Assembly (NCBI GenBank): GCA_036387475.1
Contig: DASVTR010000024.1
Location: 1-64,000, forward strand
Direction of reading: 5' to 3'
Source: DASVTR01 sp036387475
GTDB lineage: Bacteria > Acidobacteriota > Blastocatellia > Pyrinomonadales > Pyrinomonadaceae
Length of the DNA: 64,000 bases
The position numbers were made by a program, and so were the translations under genes. The stretch's first letter is position 1. Each line of letters starts with the position of its first letter. Under the pieces are notes generated by a model that was not told the DNA's origin, did not search any database, and saw only the letters and a list, made by a program, of their open reading frames with translations. Shown here in pieces: positions 53,342-62,757 of the stretch.

Positions 53342-56300
53342 TTAAAATCTCTTTCGAAAACGAATCTCGAAACTGAAATTATCATTCCGCGAGCTAAAAC
53401 CCGTCACGCTGCCTTGCTCGTACTGCGCGATAAAGGAGAGGCGATTCGAGACGCGGTATTCGACCGCCAGCACCTGATTCTGGTCGGAGGTGACGTTGGT
53501 CGAATAAGTGATGGACAAATTCTTGTTGATCTGTCGCCCAACGGTCAGGCGAGCGGTCGGGCTTGCGCCGCCGCGCCCGGCAATCAACGGATCAATCTCA
53601 AAGCGGTTTAAGCCAAACAGCTTGTCTGTCGCGCGCCGCGCCGGGTCGTTAATCAAGGCGTCTGTGAGCAGGCTGGCCGCCGTGCCGACGCCCTGCCCCG
53701 AAAGGGGCGAACCCGTCGTTTCATTCGTCGAAAGATTGCCGGTCAGAATCAGTGCGACGACATCCGCTTGCGGCAGCGACGGGTCTGAGCGTGTCGTCGC
53801 GGTCGGCTGCGAGAGCGGCCCGGTCAGCGTGACAATCACGTCGTAGCCCCTGATTTCCGCTTCGGCCTGGATGTTCAGGAGCGGGTCAATATCGCGGCTC
53901 GGCGGCAGATCGATGAAGGCGCGCGTGATTTCGTAAGTCTCGTTGCGAAATTCAAAAGTGCCGCGCGTCGCCGTAATGCGTCCCGAAATGACGGGTTCAT
54001 TGACCGGCCCGTTGACGCGCAGAGAGATAGAGCCAACCATGTCTGCCAGATTATTGCGGACGACGAGTGCGTCGCGCCCCTCGACGCGCAGTCCGTTGAA
54101 CTGCGCGGTGGCGGCAAAACTCAACTCGCCGCCCTGCTCGATCAGCGAGTTAGAGCGGTTGTTTATCAGATTTGCCAGGTCAATATCCTTCGTGTATTCG
54201 GCGCGCCGCACGTTGACCGTTCCGGAGATAATCGAGAGCGTTTGTTCTCTGGTAACAGTCCCCTTAATCTCAAGGTCTGCGTCGGCGGTCGTGCGAAAAT
54301 CTTCCGGGTATGGAACGACCACATCGTCGCCCCTGATGTTGAACTGAAAGCGCGAGGGACGGAATCCGTCGAGCAGCGCGCCGCCCGTAACAGTGAGACT
54401 CCCGCCGCCGAGGTTGCCGGTCAGAGTTTCAATCTGCGCACGGTTCGCGTCAAAACGAATCCGCCCTGTGACGTTTGAGACGGTCAGGCTTTGATCCGTC
54501 AAAAAGAGCGAGAAGGAAGCGCCCGTCACGGACGCCATGCCCATCACGCGCGGTCTCTCGAAAGTGCCGCCCAGCCGAATCGCCACCTCAGCCGCGCCCG
54601 AAGGAAACAGATCGGGCGAGAGGCCGCTCAAAACGCGCAGATTCAACTTGCCGTCAATGGTCAAATTCTGGCGACCTCCCGGCCCAAGCGCTGCCGTGCC
54701 GCCGAAGGTGACGTTCGTGCCCGGCCCAGTAAACTGCGTCCGCTCGAAGAAGACTTCCTTTGTCGAAAACTGCACAAGGAGCGGTGAGACGGCAGACAAT
54801 TGCACGTCTTCAATCTGCACGTTCAGCTCCGTGAAGTTGGCAGTGCCCTGAAGGCCAGCGAGCGTCAGGCCCGCAAGCGTCGAGTCGCTGTCTTCGCCCG
54901 CCAGATTCCCCGTTGCGCGCAGAGTTCCTGTAGCGCGTCCCGTCACTTTGACGTTTGATTGCGGCATCAAAGTGGCAAAGAGCGGGGTTAAGTCCGTTGC
55001 GTTGAAGGTCGTCTCAATGGTCGCCGGCAAGCTCTCTTTGCTCAGGTCAATTTGCGCGGCCACCACCTGCGGTTGGCCCAGAATGCCGGTCGTGAAGCGC
55101 ACATCGAGTTGTTTGTTCTGTGTGCGCCCGACGAGCGTGAGTGTTCCGGCGGGGCGACCGTTGATTGTCACGTCGCGTCCTTCGCCGTCAAAATTAATAT
55201 CGTAGGTAGTAAAATCGTCGAGTTTGCCGGAAGCGCGTGCGTTGAGATTGACCGTGCCGGTCACGAGCGGCAGCCGCGTGATGTCTCCGGCAAACGCGCC
55301 GAGACGCAGAAGCTGAATGTCCGTGGCTTGCGCTGTCAGATTGAAAGCCTGCGTGCCGGTATCGTAAGTGCCGTTGGCCGAGACGCGCCCGGCTTGCAGA
55401 CGCGCGTCCAAATTTTCAAGGTTGACAGTCGAGCCGCTGAAGGTGGCACGCGCAAGGATGCTCTCAAACGGCTCGGTCTTAATGCGGCCCGCGCCGAAGC
55501 GTAGCTCTGCGACGCCGCTCATCGCGCCGGGCAGACCCTTGACGTTAACGTTTCCAGAAACGTCAGACTGTATATCTTCCGGATTGAGGATGCGCTTGCC
55601 GTCTTTGCCGCTGGCCGGAAGAACGACGGCCAGAGTGCTGGCGTTGGCGCGCTCAAGCGTAGCATCAATCGAAATGTTGTTTTCGCCGACGCGCGGGGCG
55701 CTCAAAGCGAACTGAATGCCGCCGCCATCGCGTTCCGCTAGCCTGCCTTCGGTCACACGAAAATCGGTCGGCGACAAATTGAGCGAGGCCGAGAGCGCGC
55801 CGAGGTCTTGATTGTTGACGACCAAAGAATCAATCGCAGCCTGCCCGTCAACGCTCGGATCGTTGAGATTGCCGCGCACGTTTCCGTTGAAAGTCAGTTT
55901 TCCGGCGAGCGCAATGTTAATCTTCCTGCTCGCCTCGCTCTGCTCAAACTCGCTTGCGCCGACGCTGCCCAGGCGTATGTTGTACTCGTCCAGCTTCGCT
56001 TCCAGGTCGCTTAACAAGCCTGTCGAAGCCAACACGTTTTGAAGTTCTATCGCATCCGTCGAGTTGAGCGCGACCTGCAAGTTTGAGTCGTTCCCGACAA
56101 ATGAAAATTGGCCCGTCGCTTCAAGGGAGCTAGCGGCGGTGCGCAGGTTGGCGCGCTCAATCTGGAATAGTCCGCTTCGGGCGCGAAGCGCTACGTCGCC
56201 CGTCAAAGGAGTGCGCGCGCTCTGGTCGCTTCCAGCTTCGGCGTTAAACTCCGCTCGCACGTTGCCGGTCGCGGCGGAGACGTTTGTGCCGGGGAAGCTG

Positions 56301-58432
56301 AGGTCAATTGTGCCCGTCGCCTGTCCCGTGATGGGAACGACGCGGCCCGACTGCAAGGCAAGCAGCTTATCTATGTCGAGATTGCTGAAGTTGGCTGCGA
56401 CGTGTGAAGTGCCGCCGCGCGTCGTGCTCACGACGGCGTTGCCCGTAGCCTGACCGTTGAAGATGTTCGCATTGAAGTTGTTCAACTGCACTTGAGTATT
56501 CGTCGCAACGAGGCTGGCACGCGCAGAGCCTAGATTGACCTGGCCCACGACGCCGCCGCCCAAGCTTAAGTCGGCGCTGACGCGGTAACTACCCGAAGGC
56601 TCGACTGTAAACGTTGGACGCGCCAGCCGCACAGCGTCAATCCGCCCGCCCGGCGAAGGGTTTCTTCCGCCGACTGCGGCCAAGGCAATCGTGCCGACGT
56701 TGATGTCGCCGCTTGTTCCCTGCAAGCGCCCGCCGCGAATCGCCAGCCTGACGCCCGCGACGTTGAGTGTGCCGACGGTTGCGCCCGATGCGTTGATGCC
56801 GCCGACGCGAAGCTGATTGACTGTGACGTTGGTTGTCCCGTCGCGATCAATCACGTCAACGCCGCTCGCAGTCACACCGCTAACACGCGCGCCCGATGTC
56901 GTGAGTGTGCCGACCTGCGCGCTCGCGGCGGTGGCGGTCGTCGTGCCGTTGGCGGAACGGATGCGTATATCCGTGACCTGCATGCTGCTCGCGCTCGCGC
57001 CAGCCGTGATTAGTCCGCTGGCAGTAGCGCGCTGCGCGCTGGCCGTTAATTCCTCTTCGCGCAGTTCAGCCGTCGCGTCGCTCAAGATTAATCCGGCGAT
57101 AGTACCGCCGGGAGTGCGCGCGGCGGCTGCGCGCAACTCGCCTATCCAGCGAAAGTCTGTGCCCGTGCCCATCACCTTGCCGGTGAGTTGTATCGTGTTG
57201 AGTTGAAAATCGCCTGCGGTCAAGACTTCGGCCACGGCACGCCCGTTTGCTTCGTAAGCCTTGCCGTCGCCACTGCCGCTCAAATTAACGTTCAAAGCCT
57301 TGAGCCGTACGTTGTCTGCCGCCAACGCATCGGACTGTATCTGTCCTTCTACCTTGTAGCGTGTTCCCTCGCCCGAAACCGTGCCTGCGAAGTTGCCTGT
57401 GCCGCGCAAGCTCGCGCCCGTTTGCAGGATGTCAGAAGCCTGCGTCAGGTCAACATTAGACGTGACCTGCATTTGATAGCGGAGCGCTTCCCAATCGTCG
57501 AGCGTACCCGCAAGGCGTGCTTGCGCGAGCGGCGAGCGCAAGGTCAACTCCTGTATCTCCGCGCCGTTCTGCCGCACGCGCCCCCGCGCGGCGATGTCTA
57601 TGTTGTTGATGGCGGGCCGCCCGTCAAAGATAAGCGTCGAATTGGTGGAGGAGAGGCTCACACGGTTGACGAGACTTTCGGGGGGCGCATTCGGGTCTTC
57701 CGGCTCGATGGTGGCGACGACGTTGCGCGCTTCGCCTGAGAGGTCGTGGCGCTCATCGCCGTAGTGTATGACGGCGCTGTTGATTTTGACGTTCGCGGCC
57801 AGATAAGAAAACTTGATGCGCGCATTTTCATCGGGCGGCGGCAGGTGCAGATTGCGAAAGTTAGAGTTGCCCTGCTCGTCAAACTTGACCCACAGTTCGA
57901 GGCCGTCAACTTCGAGCGCCTGTAGATTGATGTTGCGGCGCAGATTGAGCGCGTAGAGGTCTGCGATGCGGACGGTGGCAAGCATGCGTTCAATCTGTCC
58001 GAGCTTTTCGCCGGTCTGCTGGTCGTAGAGTTCTATGCCCTTCATCTCGACGGTGCGAGGGCCAAAGGCCGTGCGAAATTCCTTAATCTCGGCGCGGATG
58101 CCGTACTGGGCCAGCGTGTTCTTAATCTGGTTGGCGACGTAGCGGTCAACGTAGCCGAGGCGATAGGCTATGACGGCGATGAGAATAATGGCGACGATGC
58201 CGACGCCGACCGCAAGCGTCGCCAGAAGAGCGTTGCGGCGCGTGAGCCAACGGCGGCGCTGCCCCTGCGGCGTGACCGGTTCGGGGCGGTCTGCGTCGCG
58301 CTCGGCGGCGCGCTCGGCAGCGGGCGGCAAAGGCTTATCAGTTTCCGTAGAAAGCGCAGCCTTGACTTCTTTTTCCGTAGTTTTCGGCGACGACGATTCG
58401 GAGGAACGTTCGTCACGATCATCAACAGGCAT
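53342..58432 (-). CDS. tamB: TamB-type translocation and assembly module protein
   Basis: 1696 residues. A charged cytoplasmic N-terminus and a single helix (LLATLAVGVGIVAIILIAVIAYRLG, about 70-94) are followed by a very long run of beta-strand repeats. The TamB C-terminal domain has YTKDIDLANLINNRSN, RVNGPVNEPVISGRI, GYDVIVTLTGPLSQP and ADVVALILTGNL, and the protein ends in a terminal Phe. TamB bridges the periplasm and works with Omp85 proteins or in lipid transfer. Followed by bamA and the SurA-like gene. Confidence 0.92.
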   Translation of the reverse strand: MPVDDRDERSSESSSPKTTEKEVKAALSTETDKPLPPAAERAAERDADRPEPVTPQGQRRRWLTRRNALLATLAVGVGIVAIILIAVIAYRLGYVDRYVANQIKNTLAQYGIRAEIKEFRTAFGPRTVEMKGIELYDQQTGEKLGQIERMLATVRIADLYALNLRRNINLQALEVDGLELWVKFDEQGNSNFRNLHLPPPDENARIKFSYLAANVKINSAVIHYGDERHDLSGEARNVVATIEPEDPNAPPESLVNRVSLSSTNSTLIFDGRPAINNIDIAARGRVRQNGAEIQELTLRSPLAQARLAGTLDDWEALRYQMQVTSNVDLTQASDILQTGASLRGTGNFAGTVSGEGTRYKVEGQIQSDALAADNVRLKALNVNLSGSGDGKAYEANGRAVAEVLTAGDFQLNTIQLTGKVMGTGTDFRWIGELRAAAARTPGGTIAGLILSDATAELREEELTASAQRATASGLITAGASASSMQVTDIRIRSANGTTTATAASAQVGTLTTSGARVSGVTASGVDVIDRDGTTNVTVNQLRVGGINASGATVGTLNVAGVRLAIRGGRLQGTSGDINVGTIALAAVGGRNPSPGGRIDAVRLARPTFTVEPSGSYRVSADLSLGGGVVGQVNLGSARASLVATNTQVQLNNFNANIFNGQATGNAVVSTTRGGTSHVAANFSNLDIDKLLALQSGRVVPITGQATGTIDLSFPGTNVSAATGNVRAEFNAEAGSDQSARTPLTGDVALRARSGLFQIERANLRTAASSLEATGQFSFVGNDSNLQVALNSTDAIELQNVLASTGLLSDLEAKLDEYNIRLGSVGASEFEQSEASRKINIALAGKLTFNGNVRGNLNDPSVDGQAAIDSLVVNNQDLGALSASLNLSPTDFRVTEGRLAERDGGGIQFALSAPRVGENNISIDATLERANASTLAVVLPASGKDGKRILNPEDIQSDVSGNVNVKGLPGAMSGVAELRFGAGRIKTEPFESILARATFSGSTVNLENLDARLQAGRVSANGTYDTGTQAFNLTAQATDIQLLRLGAFAGDITRLPLVTGTVNLNARASGKLDDFTTYDINFDGEGRDVTINGRPAGTLTLVGRTQNKQLDVRFTTGILGQPQVVAAQIDLSKESLPATIETTFNATDLTPLFATLMPQSNVKVTGRATGTLRATGNLAGEDSDSTLAGLTLAGLQGTANFTELNVQIEDVQLSAVSPLLVQFSTKEVFFERTQFTGPGTNVTFGGTAALGPGGRQNLTIDGKLNLRVLSGLSPDLFPSGAAEVAIRLGGTFERPRVMGMASVTGASFSLFLTDQSLTVSNVTGRIRFDANRAQIETLTGNLGGGSLTVTGGALLDGFRPSRFQFNIRGDDVVVPYPEDFRTTADADLEIKGTVTREQTLSIISGTVNVRRAEYTKDIDLANLINNRSNSLIEQGGELSFAATAQFNGLRVEGRDALVVRNNLADMVGSISLRVNGPVNEPVISGRITATRGTFEFRNETYEITRAFIDLPPSRDIDPLLNIQAEAEIRGYDVIVTLTGPLSQPTATTRSDPSLPQADVVALILTGNLSTNETTGSPLSGQGVGTAASLLTDALINDPARRATDKLFGLNRFEIDPLIAGRGGASPTARLTVGRQINKNLSITYSTNVTSDQNQVLAVEYRVSNRLSFIAQYEQGSVTGFSSRNDNFSFEIRFRKRF

Positions 58433-58503
58433 AAGACACGCGCGCGAACCGGCATCTCTCGATTCGCAGCAGATTCAAAATTAGAAAGGAGAGAGCACAG
58501 CAG

Positions 58504-58585
58504 TTATCAGTTTTGAGTTTTCAGTGTTCAGCAGAAAGCAGCTTTGCCTTTTCTGAAAACTGAAAACTGGAGACTGAAAACTCAA
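58504..58585. repeat. Heptad-repeat inverted repeat (cagtttt type) between ribBA and tamB
   Basis: 58516-58531 pairs with 58553-58568 with one mismatch in 16, and 58515-58525 pairs exactly with 58573-58583. The heptamer is nearly that of the copy at 5960, so this is the same unit type reused 52 kb away. Confidence 0.88.
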
Positions 58586-59736
58586 ACATTTTCCTTGATG
58601 CTCGCGGGTGAGCCAAGGGGGACGTTGCCGACGACTTCCAGTTCAAAGCCTTCGAGCGCTGCGACTCGCGGGGGATTGTTCGTCAGCAGCAAGATTCGGC
58701 GCAAGCCAAGCTCGTGCAGGATTTGTGCGCCGACGCCGTAATCGCGGTTCGCGCCGTAGCCGGTCTCAAGGCTCGCTTCCTGAAGGCTCAAGCTGCGCTC
58801 CTGCATCAAGCCGTAGGTGCGCAGTTGATGCACCAGGTCGAGGCCGTGTTGCCTCTGCCTCAAATAAAGGACGACGCCACGCCCTGCGGCGGCAATCTTC
58901 TCCAGCGCGGACTGAAGCTGAAAACCAGTGTCGCCGATTAAACTTCCGAACATGGCGAAGGTGACGTTTTCCGTGTGCACGCGCACCAGCACCGGCCCTT
59001 CCGTCGCGACATCGCCCATCACCATCGCCAGGTGCATCTCGTTATTGATGACGTTCTCGAAAGCGATGGCACGAAAGCGCCCGTAGACGGTCGGCAACTC
59101 AGTCTCTAAAACACGCCGGACGAGCACTTCCTTGCGAATGCGGTAGCGAACGAGGTCTGCGACAGAGATAATCTTCAAATCGTGCTTGCGGGCAAACTCT
59201 TCCAACTGCGGCATCCGCGCCATCGTGCCGTCTTCGTTCATGATTTCGCAGATAACGCCCGCCGGATACAGCCCCGCAATGCGCGCTATGTCCACGCTCG
59301 CCTCTGTTTGTCCGGGACGAACGAGGACGCCGCCCGTGCGTGCGCGCAGCGGAAAGACGTGGCCGGGCCGCGCCAGATCGCGCGGACGCGTCTGCGGGTC
59401 AACTGCAGTCAGGATAGTTGTCGCGCGGTCGGAGGCAGAGATGCCGGTCGTCACCCCTTTGCGGGCTTCAATCGAAACTGTAAAGGCCGTGCCGAGGAAA
59501 GAGGTATTGTCTGCGACCTGCATCGTCAGATGTAGCTCGTCGCAGCGCTCTTCCGTGAGCGGCATGCAGATGAGTCCGCGCGCGTGCGTCGCCATGAAGT
59601 TGATAATCTCCGGCGTAATCTTCTCGGCGGCGCAGACGAGGTCGCCCTCGTTCTCGCGGTCTTCGTCGTCAACAATGATAATCATGCGACCGTCGCTGAT
59701 GTCGGCGGCGGCGTCTTCGATAGAAGCAAAGGGCAT
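58582..59736 (-). CDS. ribB: RibBA-type protein: active-looking DHBP synthase joined to zinc-less GTP cyclohydrolase II-like domain
   Basis: 384 residues from the ATG at 59736 (an ATG at 59796 is also in frame). The N-terminal DHBP synthase part is intact: VDDEDRENEGDLVCAAE, THARGLICMPL, TGISASDRATTI, GHVFPLRAR and GVLVRPGQTEASVDI. The C-terminal GTP cyclohydrolase II-like part keeps the fold blocks RAIAFENVINNEMHLAMV and LLLTNNPPRVAALEGFELEVV, but the three zinc cysteines are Asn257, Gly268 and Thr270, at exactly the family spacing of 11 and 2. GTP hydrolysis is therefore unlikely, and a separate ribA would be needed. Confidence 0.9.
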   Translation of the reverse strand: MPFASIEDAAADISDGRMIIIVDDEDRENEGDLVCAAEKITPEIINFMATHARGLICMPLTEERCDELHLTMQVADNTSFLGTAFTVSIEARKGVTTGISASDRATTILTAVDPQTRPRDLARPGHVFPLRARTGGVLVRPGQTEASVDIARIAGLYPAGVICEIMNEDGTMARMPQLEEFARKHDLKIISVADLVRYRIRKEVLVRRVLETELPTVYGRFRAIAFENVINNEMHLAMVMGDVATEGPVLVRVHTENVTFAMFGSLIGDTGFQLQSALEKIAAAGRGVVLYLRQRQHGLDLVHQLRTYGLMQERSLSLQEASLETGYGANRDYGVGAQILHELGLRRILLLTNNPPRVAALEGFELEVVGNVPLGSPASIKENV

Positions 59737-59939
59737 TGGCTTACTCTGGCAACTTGTCGGGAGAGCTTCGGCAGAGGCTATGTTAACCGAAAGCATCTTT
59801 TTTTGCGACCGGTAATCTCAATGCGAGAAGCGGCAGCTTTCGCCGCACGAAAAGAAGGCCCTCGAACGCAGAGCTTCGCGCTTTTCACTGCGGGGCGGTG
59901 TCCGTTCGCCGGACTACCCCGCTTGAGATGAGCGAGGCT

Positions 59940-60968
59940 TTAGTCGAACTGCGATTGACCATGAGTGATGAGCGGAGACTCAATCACTTCGTCAACATCA
60001 ACCAACCGATGCGGCGCATTGATTTTAGCCTCAACCACATCGCGGATGATGATTTTCTCAACCTGTTCGTGAAACAGCCTTTTAATGGCGGAGAAGACCT
60101 CCGGGTCAAGCTCGCCCGAATCCCCTATCAAAATAAACCGGCGCTTGCGTAGACGGCTCATCAACTCGCTGATCTGTTCGATCTTCTGCTCTTTCGTGTA
60201 CTTTCGGCCCCCTATAAATTCTTTCGCGTCTCTCAGAAAGCCGGGAAGGTCAAGCAAATTCTTCCGCAGGCTTTTCATGTGGAACGTGCCTTCGGGGAAA
60301 CCTGTCTTTTCGATCAGGAATGCGTGGAGCAAACCGAACAACTGCCAGGGGCTGCCCGAAACATAGTGAAACGACACGTCGCCGAAGCGGCGATAGCGGT
60401 CTAGCATTTCGGGCGCGACCACGTAATCGCGCAAGAAGGCGTTGCGCAGGGTGATTCTGCGGCCAGCGGGGATTTCGCTGATTTTGATTGTATCGTCAAT
60501 GTCGGAAACGACAGACAATCCTTCCGGCTCAAGCAGCCGCACTTTGCCCACGCCCTGAAAATCTTCGACCTCGACCGTGAGCCTCAACCACCCTGACGTT
60601 GACTGCTGTGCGGCGAGCAGCTTTTGAGCTTTTTCGTCCGATAGCTCGAACACCTGCTCGACCAACCCGTTATGATTTGTCTCTTCGCTAAAATGTTGCG
60701 GCTCATCGTCTGTATCGAACTTAAAGCTCACCTCTTCGCCGGAATCATCGTCGGCGACGAAATCCACGATGCACTCTCTGCACCTGAGCACTTCCGACTC
60801 CTTCAAAGTTCCTTCGTCGTCCAGCAGGAAACGAATCAGGTCGTCGGGGATGGGCGTTCGTCGCTGCTTGTGTACCCAGACGCGGAGCGGAATCTTCCAA
60901 GTTTTATCTTCATCTCCACGCCTGTAGCCGTAGGTGGGATACACGGTCACGAATTTGTCTTTAAACAT
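59940..60968 (-). CDS. App1-like phosphatase (DUF2183 family)
   Basis: 342 residues from the ATG at 60968 with GAGGAGA 7 bases upstream; an earlier in-frame start at 61106 has no ribosome site. The N-terminal half is a beta-sandwich-like region. The phosphatase core has the nucleophile motif SDIDDTIK, the conserved SGSPWQL, and FILIGDSGELDPEVF. Yeast App1 is a Mg-dependent phosphatidate phosphatase. The bacterial substrate is untested. It lies between ribE and ribBA. Confidence 0.85.
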   Translation of the reverse strand: MFKDKFVTVYPTYGYRRGDEDKTWKIPLRVWVHKQRRTPIPDDLIRFLLDDEGTLKESEVLRCRECIVDFVADDDSGEEVSFKFDTDDEPQHFSEETNHNGLVEQVFELSDEKAQKLLAAQQSTSGWLRLTVEVEDFQGVGKVRLLEPEGLSVVSDIDDTIKISEIPAGRRITLRNAFLRDYVVAPEMLDRYRRFGDVSFHYVSGSPWQLFGLLHAFLIEKTGFPEGTFHMKSLRKNLLDLPGFLRDAKEFIGGRKYTKEQKIEQISELMSRLRKRRFILIGDSGELDPEVFSAIKRLFHEQVEKIIIRDVVEAKINAPHRLVDVDEVIESPLITHGQSQFD

Positions 60969-61148
60969 TGGGGGTTCTCCTCTGATAGTCAGGCGGCGAG
61001 TGCTTTTCGTCGCGGGCGACGCGCTGCGATGTTTACCCGGCGTCTCTTGATTCTTCGCGCAGCAGGAAGGCGGCGCGACGGCGGTGCTGCCGTGGCCGAT
61101 AGACACCCATATCTCTCAGGGCGAAACTTCAAGCGCGAGGGTCAGAGC

Positions 61149-61805
61149 TTATTTGTAACCCAGGTCGGCTAATTTTTCCATCGTTATTGACGAGACATCC
61201 TCGCCGCGACGATTCGGGCTGATGGTCAGAATCCGCTCGACGTATTTGGCTATGATGTCGGCTTCGAGGTTAACTTCGTCGGATGGACGCAGGTGCGAGA
61301 GATTGGTCACAGCCCAAGTCTTCGGGATAACAGCGATCTCGAAATACTCGTCCGTCAGGCCAGCCACCGTCAGGCTGATGCCCTCGACTGCGATTGAGCC
61401 TTTGAAGACGAGGTAGCGCGCCACGTCCTGCGGATAGGCAATGCGCACCGTCCATGAGCCGCCGTGCTCTTCCGCGCTCAGGAAGCGACCGCGCGCATCG
61501 ACGTGTCCCTGCACAATATGCCCGCCGAGGCGCGTCTGCGGCGTCACGGCGCGTTCCAGATTAACGAACGCCCCGGCACGAAGACGGCCCAGCGTCGAGC
61601 GCTGCAACGTCTCGGATGATCCGTCCGCCGCAAACGAGTCTGCGCGCACGTCAATCGCCGTCAGACAAACGCCGTTGACGGCGATGGAGTCTCCCTCCTG
61701 CGTGCCTGCCGTTACCGTCCGAGCCTCGACCACAAGGCGCGCACCCTCGCCGCGTTTTTCGACGCTCCTTACTCTTCCCAACTCTTCGATGAGTCCTGTG
61801 AACAT
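61149..61805 (-). CDS. ribE: Riboflavin synthase alpha subunit
   Basis: 218 residues starting MFTGLIEELG, the universal start. The two homologous lumazine-binding halves are present: SIAVNGVCLTAIDVRADSFAADGSSETL with RLGGHIVQGHVD, and SIAVEGISLTVAGLTDEYFEIAVIP with DEVNLEADIIAKYVERIL. It dismutates 6,7-dimethyl-8-ribityllumazine to riboflavin. It begins only 5 bases after the 37-residue peptide gene, so translation may be coupled. Confidence 0.93.
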   Translation of the reverse strand: MFTGLIEELGRVRSVEKRGEGARLVVEARTVTAGTQEGDSIAVNGVCLTAIDVRADSFAADGSSETLQRSTLGRLRAGAFVNLERAVTPQTRLGGHIVQGHVDARGRFLSAEEHGGSWTVRIAYPQDVARYLVFKGSIAVEGISLTVAGLTDEYFEIAVIPKTWAVTNLSHLRPSDEVNLEADIIAKYVERILTISPNRRGEDVSSITMEKLADLGYK

Positions 61806-61810
61806 AAAAA

Positions 61811-61924
61811 TCAATGCCAGAGGCGCTGCAAGATAAAGACCATCAGACCGACGACGAAAGGAGTGAGGCTCAAAAGCAAAATCCAGATGGCTTCCGATTT
61901 GAATGAGAATTTAATAAGCTTCAT
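61811..61924 (-). CDS. 37-residue hydrophobic peptide between cmk and ribE
   Basis: MKLIKFSFKSEAIWILLLSL and a hydrophobic continuation to ..LQRLWH. One membrane span is flanked by basic residues. The ATG at 61924 has AAAAGG about 8 bases upstream. It sits in the cmk-ribE spacer, leaving 29 bases to cmk and 5 to ribE, which fits an operon member. Function unknown. Confidence 0.55.
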   Translation of the reverse strand: MKLIKFSFKSEAIWILLLSLTPFVVGLMVFILQRLWH

Positions 61925-61953
61925 CAATTCGCCTTTTCAGCTTTTTGCGCCGC

Positions 61954-62634
61954 TTAATCTTTTCCGCCTCGCGCCTGTCGTTCTCCAATCTCCGCCATCA
62001 TGCGTTCATAGACTTCATCAATCGAAAGCTCTGTCGAATCTATGACGATGGCGTCGGGCGCGATGGCGAGCGGCGAATCTGCGCGGGTCGAATCCCTGCG
62101 GTCGCGCGTGTTGATGTCGGCGAGGGTCTCTTCGTAGGTCGCGTCGCGCTCGCGCAGGCGGTCTTCTTCGTAGCGGCGCGCGGCGCGAGCCTCCGGCCCG
62201 GCGGTGAGAAAAAACTTGATGTCGGCGTCTGGAAAAACGACCGTTCCGATGTCGCGACCTTCGAGCACGACGCCGCCTTCTTGCCCTCCCATCTCGCGTT
62301 GCCGTTTGACCAGTATCCGTCGCACTTCTGGAATAGTAGAGATGACGGATGACGTGTGTGTGACATCCTCGTTGCGTATTTCATCGGAGACGTTGCGCCC
62401 GTCGAGCAGCACCTGCAAAGAATCCGGGTCGCCTGCGAGCGCAAGCTGCGCGCGTTCTGCGACAGCCGCGACCGCTGCCGCGTCAGAAACGCTAACGCCG
62501 GATTCGAGGACGGCCAGCGCAACGGCGCGATACATCGCACCCGTGTCAATGTAAAGCAGGTTCAGAGACCGCGCCAGCATTCGTCCGAGCGTTGATTTGC
62601 CTGCGCCCGATGGGCCGTCAATTGCGATAATCAT
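61954..62634 (-). CDS. cmk: Cytidylate kinase
   Basis: 226 residues. P-loop GPSGAGKST at 7-15, substrate motif YIDTGAMYRAVALA, VLEGRDIGTVVFPDADIKFFLTA and DRRDSTRADSPL. It phosphorylates CMP and dCMP. A heptad-repeat array begins at the base immediately upstream of the ATG, so no ordinary ribosome site is present. Confidence 0.95.
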   Translation of the reverse strand: MIIAIDGPSGAGKSTLGRMLARSLNLLYIDTGAMYRAVALAVLESGVSVSDAAAVAAVAERAQLALAGDPDSLQVLLDGRNVSDEIRNEDVTHTSSVISTIPEVRRILVKRQREMGGQEGGVVLEGRDIGTVVFPDADIKFFLTAGPEARAARRYEEDRLRERDATYEETLADINTRDRRDSTRADSPLAIAPDAIVIDSTELSIDEVYERMMAEIGERQARGGKD

Positions 62635-62757
62635 AGTCAGTAACCAGTAGTCAGTAATCAGCAGTCAGTCATCGGGAATAATCGAATCAGCCATCAGCCG
62701 GAATCTTTCACCAATTATCTTTAGACTGATAATTGATTACTGACTACTGATTACTTT
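62635..62757. repeat. Heptad-repeat inverted repeat from cmk start to ltaE end
   Basis: Units cagtaac, cagtagt, cagtaat, cagcagt from 62635. 62645-62660 pairs exactly over 16 bases with 62734-62749. The right arm encodes the last residues and stop of ltaE; the left arm abuts the cmk start codon. Confidence 0.92.

Noticed and set aside
59797..59939. FMN riboswitch upstream of ribBA
   Set aside because: The conserved RFN blocks are not visible on the minus strand; only a short GC-rich hairpin is present.
62635..62757. CRISPR-like array
   Set aside because: The repeat unit is 7 bases, without unique spacers, leader or cas genes.
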